Source: DASUAO01 sp046484625 (GTDB taxonomy: Bacteria > Actinomycetota > Acidimicrobiia > IMCC26256 > PALSA-555). From it: DNA of 15,715 bases. The stretch lies in assembly GCA_046484625.1 (NCBI GenBank), contig JAWOIO010000219.1, forward strand, positions 1 to 15,715. Direction: 5' to 3'. The notes beneath the pieces were generated by a model. The model saw only the letters and a list, made by a program, of their open reading frames with translations. It was not told the DNA's origin and made no database searches. A program made the translations under genes and the position numbers. Below are positions 1-7,541 of the stretch, in pieces (position 1 is the first letter of the stretch; every line of letters begins with the position of its first letter).

Positions 1-141
1 GAACGGCGGGCAGACCACGACGTCACAGGCCTCGTAGTCGTCGGCCTCGAGCCGGTACGACAGCTTCTGGATCACCTGGATCGCGACCAGGTGGTCGTGG
101 TGCATCTTCCAGTTGGCGGCGATGATCGGCGTGCGAGCCAT
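1..141 (-). CDS. tpiA: Triosephosphate isomerase, N-terminal part (cut by window edge)
   Basis: TpiA interconverts dihydroxyacetone phosphate and glyceraldehyde 3-phosphate in the cytosol, in glycolysis and gluconeogenesis. Only the first 47 codons are visible. The protein begins MARTPIIAANWKMH, and the AANWKM segment is the family's N-terminal signature. It carries the active-site Asn and Lys (N10, K12) of the (beta/alpha)8 barrel. The ATG at 141-139 has a good Shine-Dalgarno (AAGAGGGG, complement of 149-156) 7 nt upstream, which fixes the start. It is the last visible gene of the gap-pgk-tpiA set, 30 nt behind the pgk stop, and is probably co-transcribed. The catalytic His and Glu lie outside the window. 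Confidence 0.97.
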   Translation of the reverse strand, partial: MARTPIIAANWKMHHDHLVAIQVIQKLSYRLEADDYEACDVVVCPPF

Positions 142-171
142 GGTCGGTCCCCTCTTGGAGTTCGTTCGCCT

Positions 172-1365
172 CTAGGAGTCGTTCGTGCTGCGCGCCGCTG
201 CGGTGCGCAGTGCGGCGAGCCCGGGGAGGTCCCCCTGCTCGATGAGCTCCAGCGATGCTCCCCCGCCGGTGCTCACGTGGTCGACCCGGTCGGCGAAGCC
301 CATCTGGCGCACCGCGGCGGCGCTGTCGCCGCCCCCCACCACGGTGAAGCCCGGGCACGACGCGACCGCCTCGGCCACGGCATGGGTGCCCGCCGCGAAG
401 GGGGCCACCTCGAAGACGCCCATCGGCCCGTTCCAGAGGACGGTCGCGGCCTCGGCGATCACGTCGGCGAACGTGCCGGCCGTCTCGGGTCCGATGTCGA
501 GGCCCATCCAGCTGTCGGGGATGCGGTCGGCGCCCACCATTTGCGTCTGCGCGGCGGCGTCGATCTCCCGTGCGACCACCACGTCGGTGGGGATCCGGAC
601 CCGGCCCGACTCGAGCAGACCCCGGCAGACGTCGATCTGGTCGGGCTCCACGAGCGAGTCCCCGATCTCGCCACCTCGGGCCGCGACGAACGTGAACGCC
701 ATCGCGCCGCCCACCAGGATCGTGTCGCAACGCTCCAGCAGCGCGGTGATCACGCCGAGCTTGTCGCTCACCTTGGCGCCACCGAGGACCGCGACGAACG
801 GACGTCGGGGCGCATCGAGCAGCGTGGACAGCACCTCCACCTCGCGCTCGAGGAGACGGCCCGCCGCACTGGGGACCACCAGCGGTGGTCCGACGATCGA
901 GGCGTGCGCACGGTGCGACGCGCCGAACGCGTCGTTGACGTACGCGTCGCATCCCGCCGTGAGGCTGGTGGCGAACGCGGGGTCGTTCTCGGTCTCGCCG
1001 GGCTCGAACCGGAGGTTCTCGAGCATCGCCACCGACCCGGGCTCGAGACTCGCGAGCGTCGACTCGACCGCCGGCCCCACCACCTCCGGAGTGAGCGTGA
1101 CCGGGGCGCCGAGCAGGACGCCGAGACGGTCGGCGATCGGGGCCATGGAGAGATCGGGGTCCGGACGACCCTTCGGTCGACCCAGGTGACCGCAGGTGAC
1201 CACGACCGCACCCCGCTCGCGCAGCCACTCGATGGTCGGGAGCGCAGTCGCGATGCGAAGGTCGTCCTCGACGACCCCGTTGCGCACCGGCGCGTTGAAA
1301 TCGACCCGCACGAGGACGCGGGCCCCGCGTTCGAGCGGGAGGTCCTCCAGGCGGGGCAGCTGCAC
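172..1365 (-). CDS. pgk: Phosphoglycerate kinase
   Basis: This cytosolic enzyme transfers phosphate from 1,3-bisphosphoglycerate to ADP, giving ATP and 3-phosphoglycerate. The 397-residue product has the usual family length. Visible landmarks are the N-terminal RVDFNAPV substrate-binding motif (about residues 20-27), GHLGRPKG, the MLENLRF segment, the hinge motif GGAKVSDK and the C-terminal nucleotide loop GGGDSAAAV. The reading frame stays open further upstream, but that part runs inside gap and has no family likeness. I place the start at GTG 1365-1363, 11 nt after the gap stop, because it gives the standard N-terminus (QLPRLEDLPLERGARVLVRVDFN). No strong Shine-Dalgarno precedes it, so translation may be coupled to gap. 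The start is less certain than the identity. Confidence 0.96.
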   Translation of the reverse strand: MQLPRLEDLPLERGARVLVRVDFNAPVRNGVVEDDLRIATALPTIEWLRERGAVVVTCGHLGRPKGRPDPDLSMAPIADRLGVLLGAPVTLTPEVVGPAVESTLASLEPGSVAMLENLRFEPGETENDPAFATSLTAGCDAYVNDAFGASHRAHASIVGPPLVVPSAAGRLLEREVEVLSTLLDAPRRPFVAVLGGAKVSDKLGVITALLERCDTILVGGAMAFTFVAARGGEIGDSLVEPDQIDVCRGLLESGRVRIPTDVVVAREIDAAAQTQMVGADRIPDSWMGLDIGPETAGTFADVIAEAATVLWNGPMGVFEVAPFAAGTHAVAEAVASCPGFTVVGGGDSAAAVRQMGFADRVDHVSTGGGASLELIEQGDLPGLAALRTAAARSTNDS

Positions 1366-1376
1366 GTGGGCCGCGC

Positions 1377-2405
1377 TCAGCGGCCGACGAAGGCGACCAG
1401 GTCGACCAGTCGGTTCGAGTAGCCCCACTCGTTGTCGTACCAGCCGAGGACCTTCACGAGCGTGCCCGACGACATGGTCTCACCGGCCGAGAGGATGCAC
1501 GACGCGGGGTTGCCGACGATGTCGGCCGACACCAACGGCTCCTCGCTGTACTCGAGCACCCGCTGGTAGGACGGATCACTCGCCGCCTCGCGGAACGTGG
1601 CGTTGATCTCGTCGATGGATGCCTCGGTGCGCAGCTCCGCCGACAGGTCGGTGATCGAGCCGGTCGGGGTCGGAACTCGGAGCGCGAGGCCGTCGAGGCG
1701 GCCCTTCAGCTCGGGGAGCACCTCGCCGATCGCCCGTGCGGCTCCGGTGCTGCTCGGGATGATCGAGAGCGCGGCGGCGCGCATCCGGCGGAGGTCCGGC
1801 TTCCCGCTGCGGGTCGGCTTCGAGAGGTCCTGGAGCGACTGATCGCTGGTGTAGGCGTGCACGGTCGTCATGAATCCGCGCTCGATCCCGAAGCTGTCGT
1901 TGAGCACCTTGGCCATCGGGGCGAGGCAGTTCGTCGTGCACGACGCGTTCGAGATCACGCTGTGGGCGCTCGCGTCGTATACGTCGTCGTTCACGCCGAT
2001 GCAGATGGTGGCATCGGCGTCACCGCTCGGAGCCGAGATGACGACGCGCTTCGCACCACCTTGCAGGTGCCCGGCCGCCTTGTCGCGTGCGGTGAACAGG
2101 CCGGTGGACTCGATGACGACGTCGACGCCATGGTCGCCCCACGGGATCTCTGCCGGGTCCATGACGTCGAGCTTGCGGACCTCGACGCCGTCGACCGAGA
2201 AGCCGTTGGCAGTCGGCTGCACGTCGTGGTGGAGGGTCCCACCGACCGAGTCGTGCTTGAGGAGGAAGGCCATCGTCGCTGCGTCGCCCATCGGGTCGTT
2301 CACGGCCACGAGCTCGACGCCGGCACTCCCCCCGCGCGCGAGCAGCGCACGGAAGAACGAGCGGCCGATCCGCCCGAAGCCGTTGATACCTACTCGAACG
2401 CTCAT
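1377..2405 (-). CDS. gap: Glyceraldehyde-3-phosphate dehydrogenase, type I
   Basis: The enzyme oxidises glyceraldehyde 3-phosphate with NAD+ and inorganic phosphate to 1,3-bisphosphoglycerate. The 342-residue protein begins with the Rossmann motif VGINGFGRIGR. The catalytic cysteine lies in SNASCTTNC (C156) and the partner histidine in TVHAYT (H183). The C-terminal NEWGYSNR signature is present. The AVND sequence around residues 34-37, at the end of the second beta strand, fits NAD rather than NADP preference. The ATG at 2405-2403 has an AGAGGAG Shine-Dalgarno (complement of 2416-2422) 10 nt upstream, and that site overlaps the yvcK stop codon. In many actinobacteria whiA lies between yvcK and gap; here only 15 nt separate them. 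Confidence 0.98.
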   Translation of the reverse strand: MSVRVGINGFGRIGRSFFRALLARGGSAGVELVAVNDPMGDAATMAFLLKHDSVGGTLHHDVQPTANGFSVDGVEVRKLDVMDPAEIPWGDHGVDVVIESTGLFTARDKAAGHLQGGAKRVVISAPSGDADATICIGVNDDVYDASAHSVISNASCTTNCLAPMAKVLNDSFGIERGFMTTVHAYTSDQSLQDLSKPTRSGKPDLRRMRAAALSIIPSSTGAARAIGEVLPELKGRLDGLALRVPTPTGSITDLSAELRTEASIDEINATFREAASDPSYQRVLEYSEEPLVSADIVGNPASCILSAGETMSSGTLVKVLGWYDNEWGYSNRLVDLVAFVGR

Positions 2406-2420
2406 GCGATCGGTGCTCCT

Positions 2421-3437
2421 CTAGGTTCCGCCCGGGGTCGCGATCGCGCCCCGTGCCTCCGATGCCAGCAGATCGGACAGGACCGGCGCCAATCTGGCTG
2501 GATCGTGCGCCCAGGCGACGTCGGCACCTGGAGGACGACCACCTGCCCCGGCACCCGGTCGGGTGATCGCGGCCAGCACCACATCGACGCCGCACTCCTC
2601 GAGCGAGCGGGTGTCGGCCGCGAGGTGACCGTCGGATGCGGCGACGACGACGTCCACCCGGACGCCGTGCTCCTGCACGGCCTGGAGATGGTCCACCAGG
2701 TCCAGGCCCTCGGTCTCCGGGATCTGCGGCGCCAGGTTGGCGACCTGTACGACCTGCGCGCGGGTCCGTTCGATCGCGGCGCGGATCTCGGGGACGACGA
2801 GCACCGGCAGCAGGCTCGTGAAGAGGGACCCGGGGGCGAGGAGGACCTGGTCCGCCCCGTCGATCGCCCGGATCGTGTCGGGATGGGCCGCGACGTCGGC
2901 CGGCACGAGCTCGACCCGCCGGATACGGCCGTGGTGCTCCATGACCGCGACCTGCCCCTCGACCTGCACGTCCGGCCCGTCGACCTGACCGTCCGCCCCC
3001 CCGCTCCCCGGGCGCTGCGCCTGTGCCTTGAGCACGACCCGCTCCGTCGTCGCGGGGCGGACACGCCCGGCCGCACCGAGGAGCCGGGCCGCCTCGTCGA
3101 GCGCCGCCGCGACGTCGCCGAGCGTCTCGACCAGACCCACGAGGATGAGGTTCCCGAGCGCGTGTCCCCCGAGCTCGGTCCCACCGAACCGGTGCTCGAA
3201 CGCGGTTGCCCAGACGTCGTCGGGATCGGCGAGCGCGACGAGGCACTTGCGGAGGTCGCCGGGGGGAACCACGTCGAGGTCGCGGCGGAGCCGCCCGCTC
3301 GATCCGCCGTCGTCGGCGACGCTCACGACAGCGGTCAGCGACCCCGCGTACCGACGCGCGGCCCTGAGCGCGACGGACAGCCCATGACCGCCCCCGAGCG
3401 CGACGACGTTCGGACCGCCGTCAGGCACGTTCGACAT
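2421..3437 (-). CDS. yvcK: YvcK/CofD-like gluconeogenesis factor
   Basis: The 338-residue protein belongs to the YvcK (MgfK, CuvA) family, related in fold to CofD 2-phospho-L-lactate transferase. YvcK proteins bind UDP-sugars. In Bacillus and mycobacteria they are needed for growth on gluconeogenic carbon sources and for normal cell shape. Visible family landmarks are ALGGGHGLSVALR at the N-terminus, then VADDGGSSGRLR, PPGDLRKCLVAL, GHALGNLIL and APGSLFTSLLPVLVVPEI. The segment after VVLKAQ carries a Gly/Asp/Gln-rich stretch, probably a surface loop. The ATG at 3437-3435 overlaps the 3' end of rapZ by 17 nt; a GTG at 3428-3426 is an alternative start. Overlap with rapZ and the 15-nt gap to gap indicate one transcript. 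The family is clear; the biochemical activity is not settled even in model species. Confidence 0.93.
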   Translation of the reverse strand: MSNVPDGGPNVVALGGGHGLSVALRAARRYAGSLTAVVSVADDGGSSGRLRRDLDVVPPGDLRKCLVALADPDDVWATAFEHRFGGTELGGHALGNLILVGLVETLGDVAAALDEAARLLGAAGRVRPATTERVVLKAQAQRPGSGGADGQVDGPDVQVEGQVAVMEHHGRIRRVELVPADVAAHPDTIRAIDGADQVLLAPGSLFTSLLPVLVVPEIRAAIERTRAQVVQVANLAPQIPETEGLDLVDHLQAVQEHGVRVDVVVAASDGHLAADTRSLEECGVDVVLAAITRPGAGAGGRPPGADVAWAHDPARLAPVLSDLLASEARGAIATPGGT

Positions 3438-4293
3438 CCCGGTGATGGACGCGTGCGGGGAACCCCAGCTTCGCGAGGATCTTGGCCAGCTCGGCCGCGA
3501 TCACGACGCTGCGATGACGACCACCCGTGCAGCCGATCCCGATCGACAGGTACGCCTTCCCCTCACGCTGGTACGCCGGGAGCAGCAGTGCGAGCAGCCG
3601 CTCGAGCTCGGCCAGGAAGGCTGCGGCATCGGGCTGGTCGAGCACGTACCGCCGCACCTTCGCGTCGGTTCCGGCGAGGGGTCGCAGGTGCTCGACCCAG
3701 TGCGGGTTCGGAAGGAACCGGCAGTCGAACAGCAGGTCGACGTCGAGCGGGACGCCGTGCTTGTAGCCGAAGGAGACGACGTTCGTCTGGATCTCACCCG
3801 GCGTGGTCCCATTCCCGAGGAGCTCGTGCAGCCGGTCCCGCAGCTCATGCACGTTGAGGTTCGTCGTGTCGACGACGAGATCGGCCTGACCCTTGAGCTC
3901 CTCGAGCAGCGTCCGCTCCCGGGTGATGCCATCGATGATGCTGTCGGCATCGGCGAGCGGATGCGGACGTCGCGAGGCCTCGAATCGTCGTACCAGCACC
4001 TCGTCGGATGCGTCCAGGAAGATCACGCGCGTGCGGGCGCCGGTCGCACGCAGGTCGACGAGCGCGGACTCGAGCTCTTGGACGAACGCGCCGGAACGTA
4101 CGTCGACCACCAGCGCGTAGCTCGACGGTCGGTCCCCACCACCCAGGGCGAGCTCGGCGACCTTGGGGATGAGCGCGGCCGGGAGGTTGTCGATCACGAA
4201 GTACCCGACGTCCTCCAGGACGTTGGCGGCCGAAGAACGCCCCGCGCCCGACATCCCGGTGACGATCGTGAGGTCCAGCATCTGCGGGGTCAT
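3421..4293 (-). CDS. rapZ: RapZ/YvcJ-family P-loop nucleotide-binding protein
   Basis: The 290-residue protein is a RapZ (YvcJ) family GTP/ATP-binding protein. In E. coli RapZ guides RNase E to a small RNA controlling glucosamine-6-phosphate synthase. In Bacillus YvcJ is a nucleotide-hydrolysing protein affecting competence, and the actinobacterial role is poorly known. The P-loop is GMSGAGRS (residues 13-20), so arginine replaces the usual Walker A lysine; from memory this substitution recurs in actinobacterial homologues. The following ANVLEDVGYFVIDNLPAAL is a strong family signature. FGYKHG, FDCRFLPNPHW and the C-terminal GIGCTGGRHRSV mark the second domain. The ATG at 4293-4291 overlaps the uvrC stop in an ATGA, which indicates translational coupling and fixes the start. 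Confidence 0.95.
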   Translation of the reverse strand: MTPQMLDLTIVTGMSGAGRSSAANVLEDVGYFVIDNLPAALIPKVAELALGGGDRPSSYALVVDVRSGAFVQELESALVDLRATGARTRVIFLDASDEVLVRRFEASRRPHPLADADSIIDGITRERTLLEELKGQADLVVDTTNLNVHELRDRLHELLGNGTTPGEIQTNVVSFGYKHGVPLDVDLLFDCRFLPNPHWVEHLRPLAGTDAKVRRYVLDQPDAAAFLAELERLLALLLPAYQREGKAYLSIGIGCTGGRHRSVVIAAELAKILAKLGFPARVHHRDVERA

Positions 4294-6164
4294 GCTCGCG
4301 CGCTCCCGGCACCGACGCTGTGCAAGCGCTCGTAGAGCGCCCGGGCGACCCGGTCCGGCAGCCACGTCACCGCGACCAGCTCCTCCTCGCTGAGCTCGCG
4401 CAGTCGCTTCACCGACCCGAACTCCCGCAGGAGGCGCGTGCGACGGGTCGGCCCGAGACCGGCCACCTCGTCGAGGATGGACCGCGTCGCCAGCTTGTCG
4501 CGCAGCTTCCGGTGGTACGTGATCGCGAAGCGGTGGGCTTCGTCGCGAACCTGCTGCAGGAGGAAGAGCGCCTCCGAGTCGCGCGGGATGCGCACCGGTT
4601 CGGCCCTGTCCGGCAGGTACACCTCCTCGAGGCGTTTCGCGAGTGATGCCACCGCGATCTCCTCGAGGCCGAGGTCCTCCAGGACGCGGACGGCCACGTT
4701 CAGCTGCCCGCGGCCACCGTCGACGACGAGGAGGTTGGGCGGGTACGCGAACCGCTTCCCGGCCCGCGCTCCCTCCTCCCGCTCGTCGAGGTAGCGGCGG
4801 AACCTCCGACCGAGCACCTCTTCCATGGCCGCGAAGTCGTCCTGGCCATCCTGGTGCCGGACCTTGAACCGCCGGTAGTCGGAACGCTTGGCCAGCCCGT
4901 CCTCCATGACGACCATCGACCCGACGATCTCCGTGCCCTGGAGGTTCGAGATGTCGAAGCACTCGATCCGCAGCGGTGCCTCGGACAGCCCGAGCGCCTC
5001 TTGCAGGGAGGTCAGCGCACGGGCGCGCGCGTTGTGGTCCGAGGCGCGTCGCAGCTTGTGCTGCGTGAACGCCTCGTTCGCGTTGCGCGTCACGGTCTCG
5101 AGCAGCTCGCGCTTCGCGCCGCGCTGCGGGACGCGCACCTTCACCCTGGTCCCCCGTACTGCTTCCAGGAACGCCTCGGCCAACGCCGGGTTCTCGGGCA
5201 GCACCGGGACCAGGACCTCGCGGGGCACCTCGTCGGGTGACGCCCCGGCGTACAGCTGTTCGAGCAACCGATCGACGAGTCCCGCCGCGTCGAGATCCTC
5301 GACCTTGTCGACCACGAGCCCGCGTCGACCGACGACTCGACCTCTCCGCACCAAGAACACCTGCACCGACGCCTCGAGGTCGTCGTCGGCGAGGCCGATC
5401 ACGTCGAGATCCTCCTCACGGGCCGCCACCATCTGCTGGCGCTCGATCGCCTTGCGCACAGACGTCAACTGGTCGCGCAGGCGTGCCGCCCGCTCGAAGT
5501 CGAGCTCGTCGGACGACTCCCGCATCGACCGCTCGAGGCGATCGACGACCGGCGCGGTCTCGCCGTCGAGGAAGGCCACGAGCTCGTCGACCAGAGCGCG
5601 GTACTCCTCGTCGGTGATCGCGCCCACGCACGGCGCCGCGCACTTCTCGATGTGCGCGTAGAGACAGGGCCGGCCGAGTCGGTGGTGCCGGTCGAGCTTC
5701 GCGTTCGTGCACGTGCGGACCGGGAAGGTGCGGAGGAGCAGGTCGAGGGTCTCGCGGATCGCGTAGGCGTGCGCATAGGGCCCGAAGTAGCGAACGCCCT
5801 TGCGCTTGGCCCCGCGCATCACCATCGGTCTCGGCCACTCCTCGTTGAGCGTGACCGCGAGGTACGGATAGGACTTGTCGTCCTTGTACCGGATGTTGAA
5901 ACGGGGCCGGTGCGTCTTGATCAGGTTGTACTCGAGGAACAGCGCCTCGACCTCGTTGCGCACCTCGATCCACTCGACGGTCTCGGCCGCCGCGACCATC
6001 TGGCGGGTGCGCGGCGCCAACGACTCCGGAGGGGCGAAGTAGTTCGCCAGGCGGCTCCGCAGGCTCGTCGCCTTCCCCACGTACAGGACACGACCGCTCG
6101 CGTCCTTGAACTGGTACGAGCCGGGGCCGTCCGGGATCGAACCGGCCTCCGGACGCTGCTCCAT
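4290..6164 (-). CDS. uvrC: UvrABC excision nuclease subunit C
   Basis: UvrC makes both incisions around a lesion in nucleotide excision repair after UvrB has verified the damage. The 624-residue product shows the full order: a GIY-YIG nuclease domain (GSYQF at 15-19, LYVGKA at 27-32), four cysteines spaced as in the Fe-S cluster of UvrC (C152, C167, C175, C179), a UVR UvrB-binding motif (about 205-240), the RNase H-like nuclease with D404, D482 and H544, and tandem helix-hairpin-helix repeats (about 562-615). I place the start at ATG 6164-6162, which gives a family-like N-terminus. An in-frame ATG at 6206-6204 would add 14 residues encoded by a duplicated 18-nt unit. Neither ATG has a Shine-Dalgarno. 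This is the first gene of the operon running to tpiA. Confidence 0.95.
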   Translation of the reverse strand: MEQRPEAGSIPDGPGSYQFKDASGRVLYVGKATSLRSRLANYFAPPESLAPRTRQMVAAAETVEWIEVRNEVEALFLEYNLIKTHRPRFNIRYKDDKSYPYLAVTLNEEWPRPMVMRGAKRKGVRYFGPYAHAYAIRETLDLLLRTFPVRTCTNAKLDRHHRLGRPCLYAHIEKCAAPCVGAITDEEYRALVDELVAFLDGETAPVVDRLERSMRESSDELDFERAARLRDQLTSVRKAIERQQMVAAREEDLDVIGLADDDLEASVQVFLVRRGRVVGRRGLVVDKVEDLDAAGLVDRLLEQLYAGASPDEVPREVLVPVLPENPALAEAFLEAVRGTRVKVRVPQRGAKRELLETVTRNANEAFTQHKLRRASDHNARARALTSLQEALGLSEAPLRIECFDISNLQGTEIVGSMVVMEDGLAKRSDYRRFKVRHQDGQDDFAAMEEVLGRRFRRYLDEREEGARAGKRFAYPPNLLVVDGGRGQLNVAVRVLEDLGLEEIAVASLAKRLEEVYLPDRAEPVRIPRDSEALFLLQQVRDEAHRFAITYHRKLRDKLATRSILDEVAGLGPTRRTRLLREFGSVKRLRELSEEELVAVTWLPDRVARALYERLHSVGAGSARA

Positions 6165-6168
6165 CCAC

Positions 6169-6230
6169 TCATTGTCGCAGGTCGTCTCATTGTCGCAGGT
6201 CGTCATCGTCGCAGGCCGCTGTCGCAGGCC
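6169..6230. repeat. Tandem 18-nt direct repeat with degenerate extra copies
   Basis: Two perfect 18-nt copies of TCATTGTCGCAGGTCGTC lie side by side at 6169-6186 and 6187-6204. They are followed by two diverged copies of the TGTCGCAGG core (around 6207-6216 and 6219-6230). The array covers the uvrC start region. If the upstream ATG (6206) is used, the perfect copies encode a repeated hexapeptide (TTCDNE twice). If ATG 6164 is used, the array is promoter DNA and duplicates the -10-like GACAAT on the minus strand. Confidence 0.9.
6171..6176 (-). promoter_or_regulatory. Possible -10 element of a leaderless uvrC transcript
   Basis: The complement reads GACAAT, 6 nt (GAGTGG) before the ATG at 6164-6162. 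The A at position 2 and T at position 6 agree with the actinobacterial -10 pattern TANNNT, while position 1 does not. The spacing equals that at uvrB, uvrA and coaE. No -35 element is recognisable. A second GACAAT occurs 18 nt upstream in the other repeat copy. Confidence 0.35.
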
Positions 6231-6431
6231 GACCCGGGGCCCCGGACGGGGAATGGTCGAGCGTCCGCTCGGCGTTATCATCGCTGAGAAGCCGGGCCTG
6301 GAACATCCGGTCACAATCTCGGACCTGGGGCCGACAACCCCGCGGTGGGCGACCAGGCTGTCCCCGCCGGCCACACCGGGTCCGCATCGCGACACTCCTG
6401 CGCGTCGGGGGTGCTCGACAGGGGAGCCCAC
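6207..6431. promoter_or_regulatory. Divergent control region between uvrC and nadA
   Basis: This 225-nt region should contain the promoter of nadA on the plus strand and upstream control DNA of the uvrC operon. The best plus-strand -10 candidate is TATCAT at 6276-6281, a full TANNNT match in otherwise GC-rich sequence, with only a poor -35 match (TGGTCG, 6254-6259). It would give a nadA leader of roughly 140 nt. On the minus strand the same AT-containing spot reads GATAAC. A 12-nt perfect palindrome (CCGGGGCCCCGG) lies at 6234-6245. The nadA Shine-Dalgarno AGGGGAG is at 6420-6426. I see no known riboswitch, tRNA or extra gene here. Confidence 0.4.
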
Positions 6432-7526
6432 ATGTTGCGACTCCAGGTCCCCCTTCCGGATCGCTACACGCTCGCGACGCAGCCCGAGCTCGAGGCGTGG
6501 ATCGAAGACGCGAAGGCGGCGCTCGGCGACCGGCTGCTCATCCTCGGACATCACTACCAGCGACCCGAGGTCATCAAGTGGGCCGACCTCCGCGGCGACT
6601 CGTTCAAGCTCGCGCAGTGGGCGGCCGAGCGCGACGAAGCCGACACCATCGTCTTCTGCGGCGTCCACTTCATGGCCGAGGCGGCCGACGTGCTCACGGC
6701 ACCCCACCAGCGCGTCATCCTCCCCGACGTCAACGCCGGCTGCTCGATGGCCGACATGGCCGACATCGACCAGGTCGAGCAGGCATGGGAGGAGATCGCA
6801 GCGATCACCGACATCGACCGCGTCGTCCCGATCACCTACATGAACTCCTCGGCGGCGCTCAAGGCGTTCGTCGGCGAGCACGGAGGTGCGGTCTGCACCT
6901 CGTCGAACGCCCGGGCGATCATCGAGTGGGGGTTCGAGCGGGGCGACAAGATCCTCTTCTTCCCCGACCAGCACCTTGGACGCAACACGGCGCACCAGAT
7001 GGGGTACGACGAGTCGCACATGCAGGTCTGGAACCCCCACCGCGATCTCGGTGGCCTCGACCAGGCCGCGGTGAAGGACGCCACCTTCCTCCTGTGGAAG
7101 GGGCACTGCACCGTGCACCAGCGGTTCCTGCCCGAGCACGTGCACTCCTTCCGGGCCGAGCACCCCGAGGGTGAGGTCATCGTCCACCCCGAGTGCCGGC
7201 ACGAGGTCGCCGAGCTCGCCGACAAGGTCGGCTCCACCGAGCGCATCATGGAATGGGTCGACGCCGCACCCGCAGGCGCCGCGATCGCGATCGGAACCGA
7301 GATCCACATGGTGCAGCGTCTGGCGAGCGAGCACCCCGACAAGACCATCTCGTCGCTCGATCCCCTCGTGTGCCCGTGCGCCACGATGTTCCGCATCGAT
7401 GCGCCACACCTCGCGTGGTGCCTCGAGCATCTCGTGGCGGGTGAGGTCGTGAACCAGATCGTCGTGCCCGACGACGTGGCCGAGTGGGCGCGGGTCGCGC
7501 TCCAGCGCATGCTCGACATCACCTGA
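6432..7526 (+). CDS. nadA: Quinolinate synthase NadA
   Basis: NadA condenses iminoaspartate with dihydroxyacetone phosphate to make quinolinate, the second step of de novo NAD synthesis from aspartate. It needs a [4Fe-4S] cluster. The 364-residue protein starts at an ATG with a strong Shine-Dalgarno (AGGGGAG) 5 nt upstream; the frame is open 29 codons further up but without family sequence. Landmarks are ILGHHYQRPEV (38-48), DVNAGCSMADM with cluster ligand C104, TYMNSSAALKA, WKGHC with C226, HPECRHEV, and DPLVCPCATM with the third ligand cysteine at C314 or C316. The usual partners nadB and nadC are not adjacent. The gene stands alone on the plus strand between two minus-strand series. Confidence 0.97.
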   Translation: MLRLQVPLPDRYTLATQPELEAWIEDAKAALGDRLLILGHHYQRPEVIKWADLRGDSFKLAQWAAERDEADTIVFCGVHFMAEAADVLTAPHQRVILPDVNAGCSMADMADIDQVEQAWEEIAAITDIDRVVPITYMNSSAALKAFVGEHGGAVCTSSNARAIIEWGFERGDKILFFPDQHLGRNTAHQMGYDESHMQVWNPHRDLGGLDQAAVKDATFLLWKGHCTVHQRFLPEHVHSFRAEHPEGEVIVHPECRHEVAELADKVGSTERIMEWVDAAPAGAAIAIGTEIHMVQRLASEHPDKTISSLDPLVCPCATMFRIDAPHLAWCLEHLVAGEVVNQIVVPDDVAEWARVALQRMLDIT

Positions 7527-7541
7527 GCCCTCCGGGCCTCA
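7524..7541. terminator. Possible bidirectional terminator between convergent genes
   Basis: The sequence from the nadA stop codon (TGA, 7524-7526) to the complement of the methyltransferase stop (TCA, 7539-7541) can fold on itself. TGA pairs with TCA, GCCC with GGGC around a TCC loop, and one C is bulged. The stem is short and has no T-tract, so its strength as a terminator is uncertain. It is the only sequence between the two converging genes. Confidence 0.35.

Noticed and set aside
1857..3857. A 666-codon open frame on the plus strand, and similar long frames opposite pgk, uvrA, uvrB and uvrC
   Set aside because: They lie antisense to well-identified genes and are rich in Arg, Asp, His and Gly, as expected from the complement of GC3-biased codons. 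None shows a family motif or a start signal.
6299..6310. GAACATCCGGTC near nadA/uvrC as a second SOS box
   Set aside because: The right half reads GGTC rather than GTTC, so the dyad is broken.
6207..6431. Riboswitch or NAD-responsive RNA before nadA
   Set aside because: The leader may be about 140 nt long, but I could recognise no conserved core of a known class, and no clear set of paired helices.
6165..7430. Upstream extension of the uvrC frame to over 1000 codons
   Set aside because: The extra part runs antisense through nadA and has no UvrC likeness; the UvrC family begins at residue 1 of the ATG at 6164.
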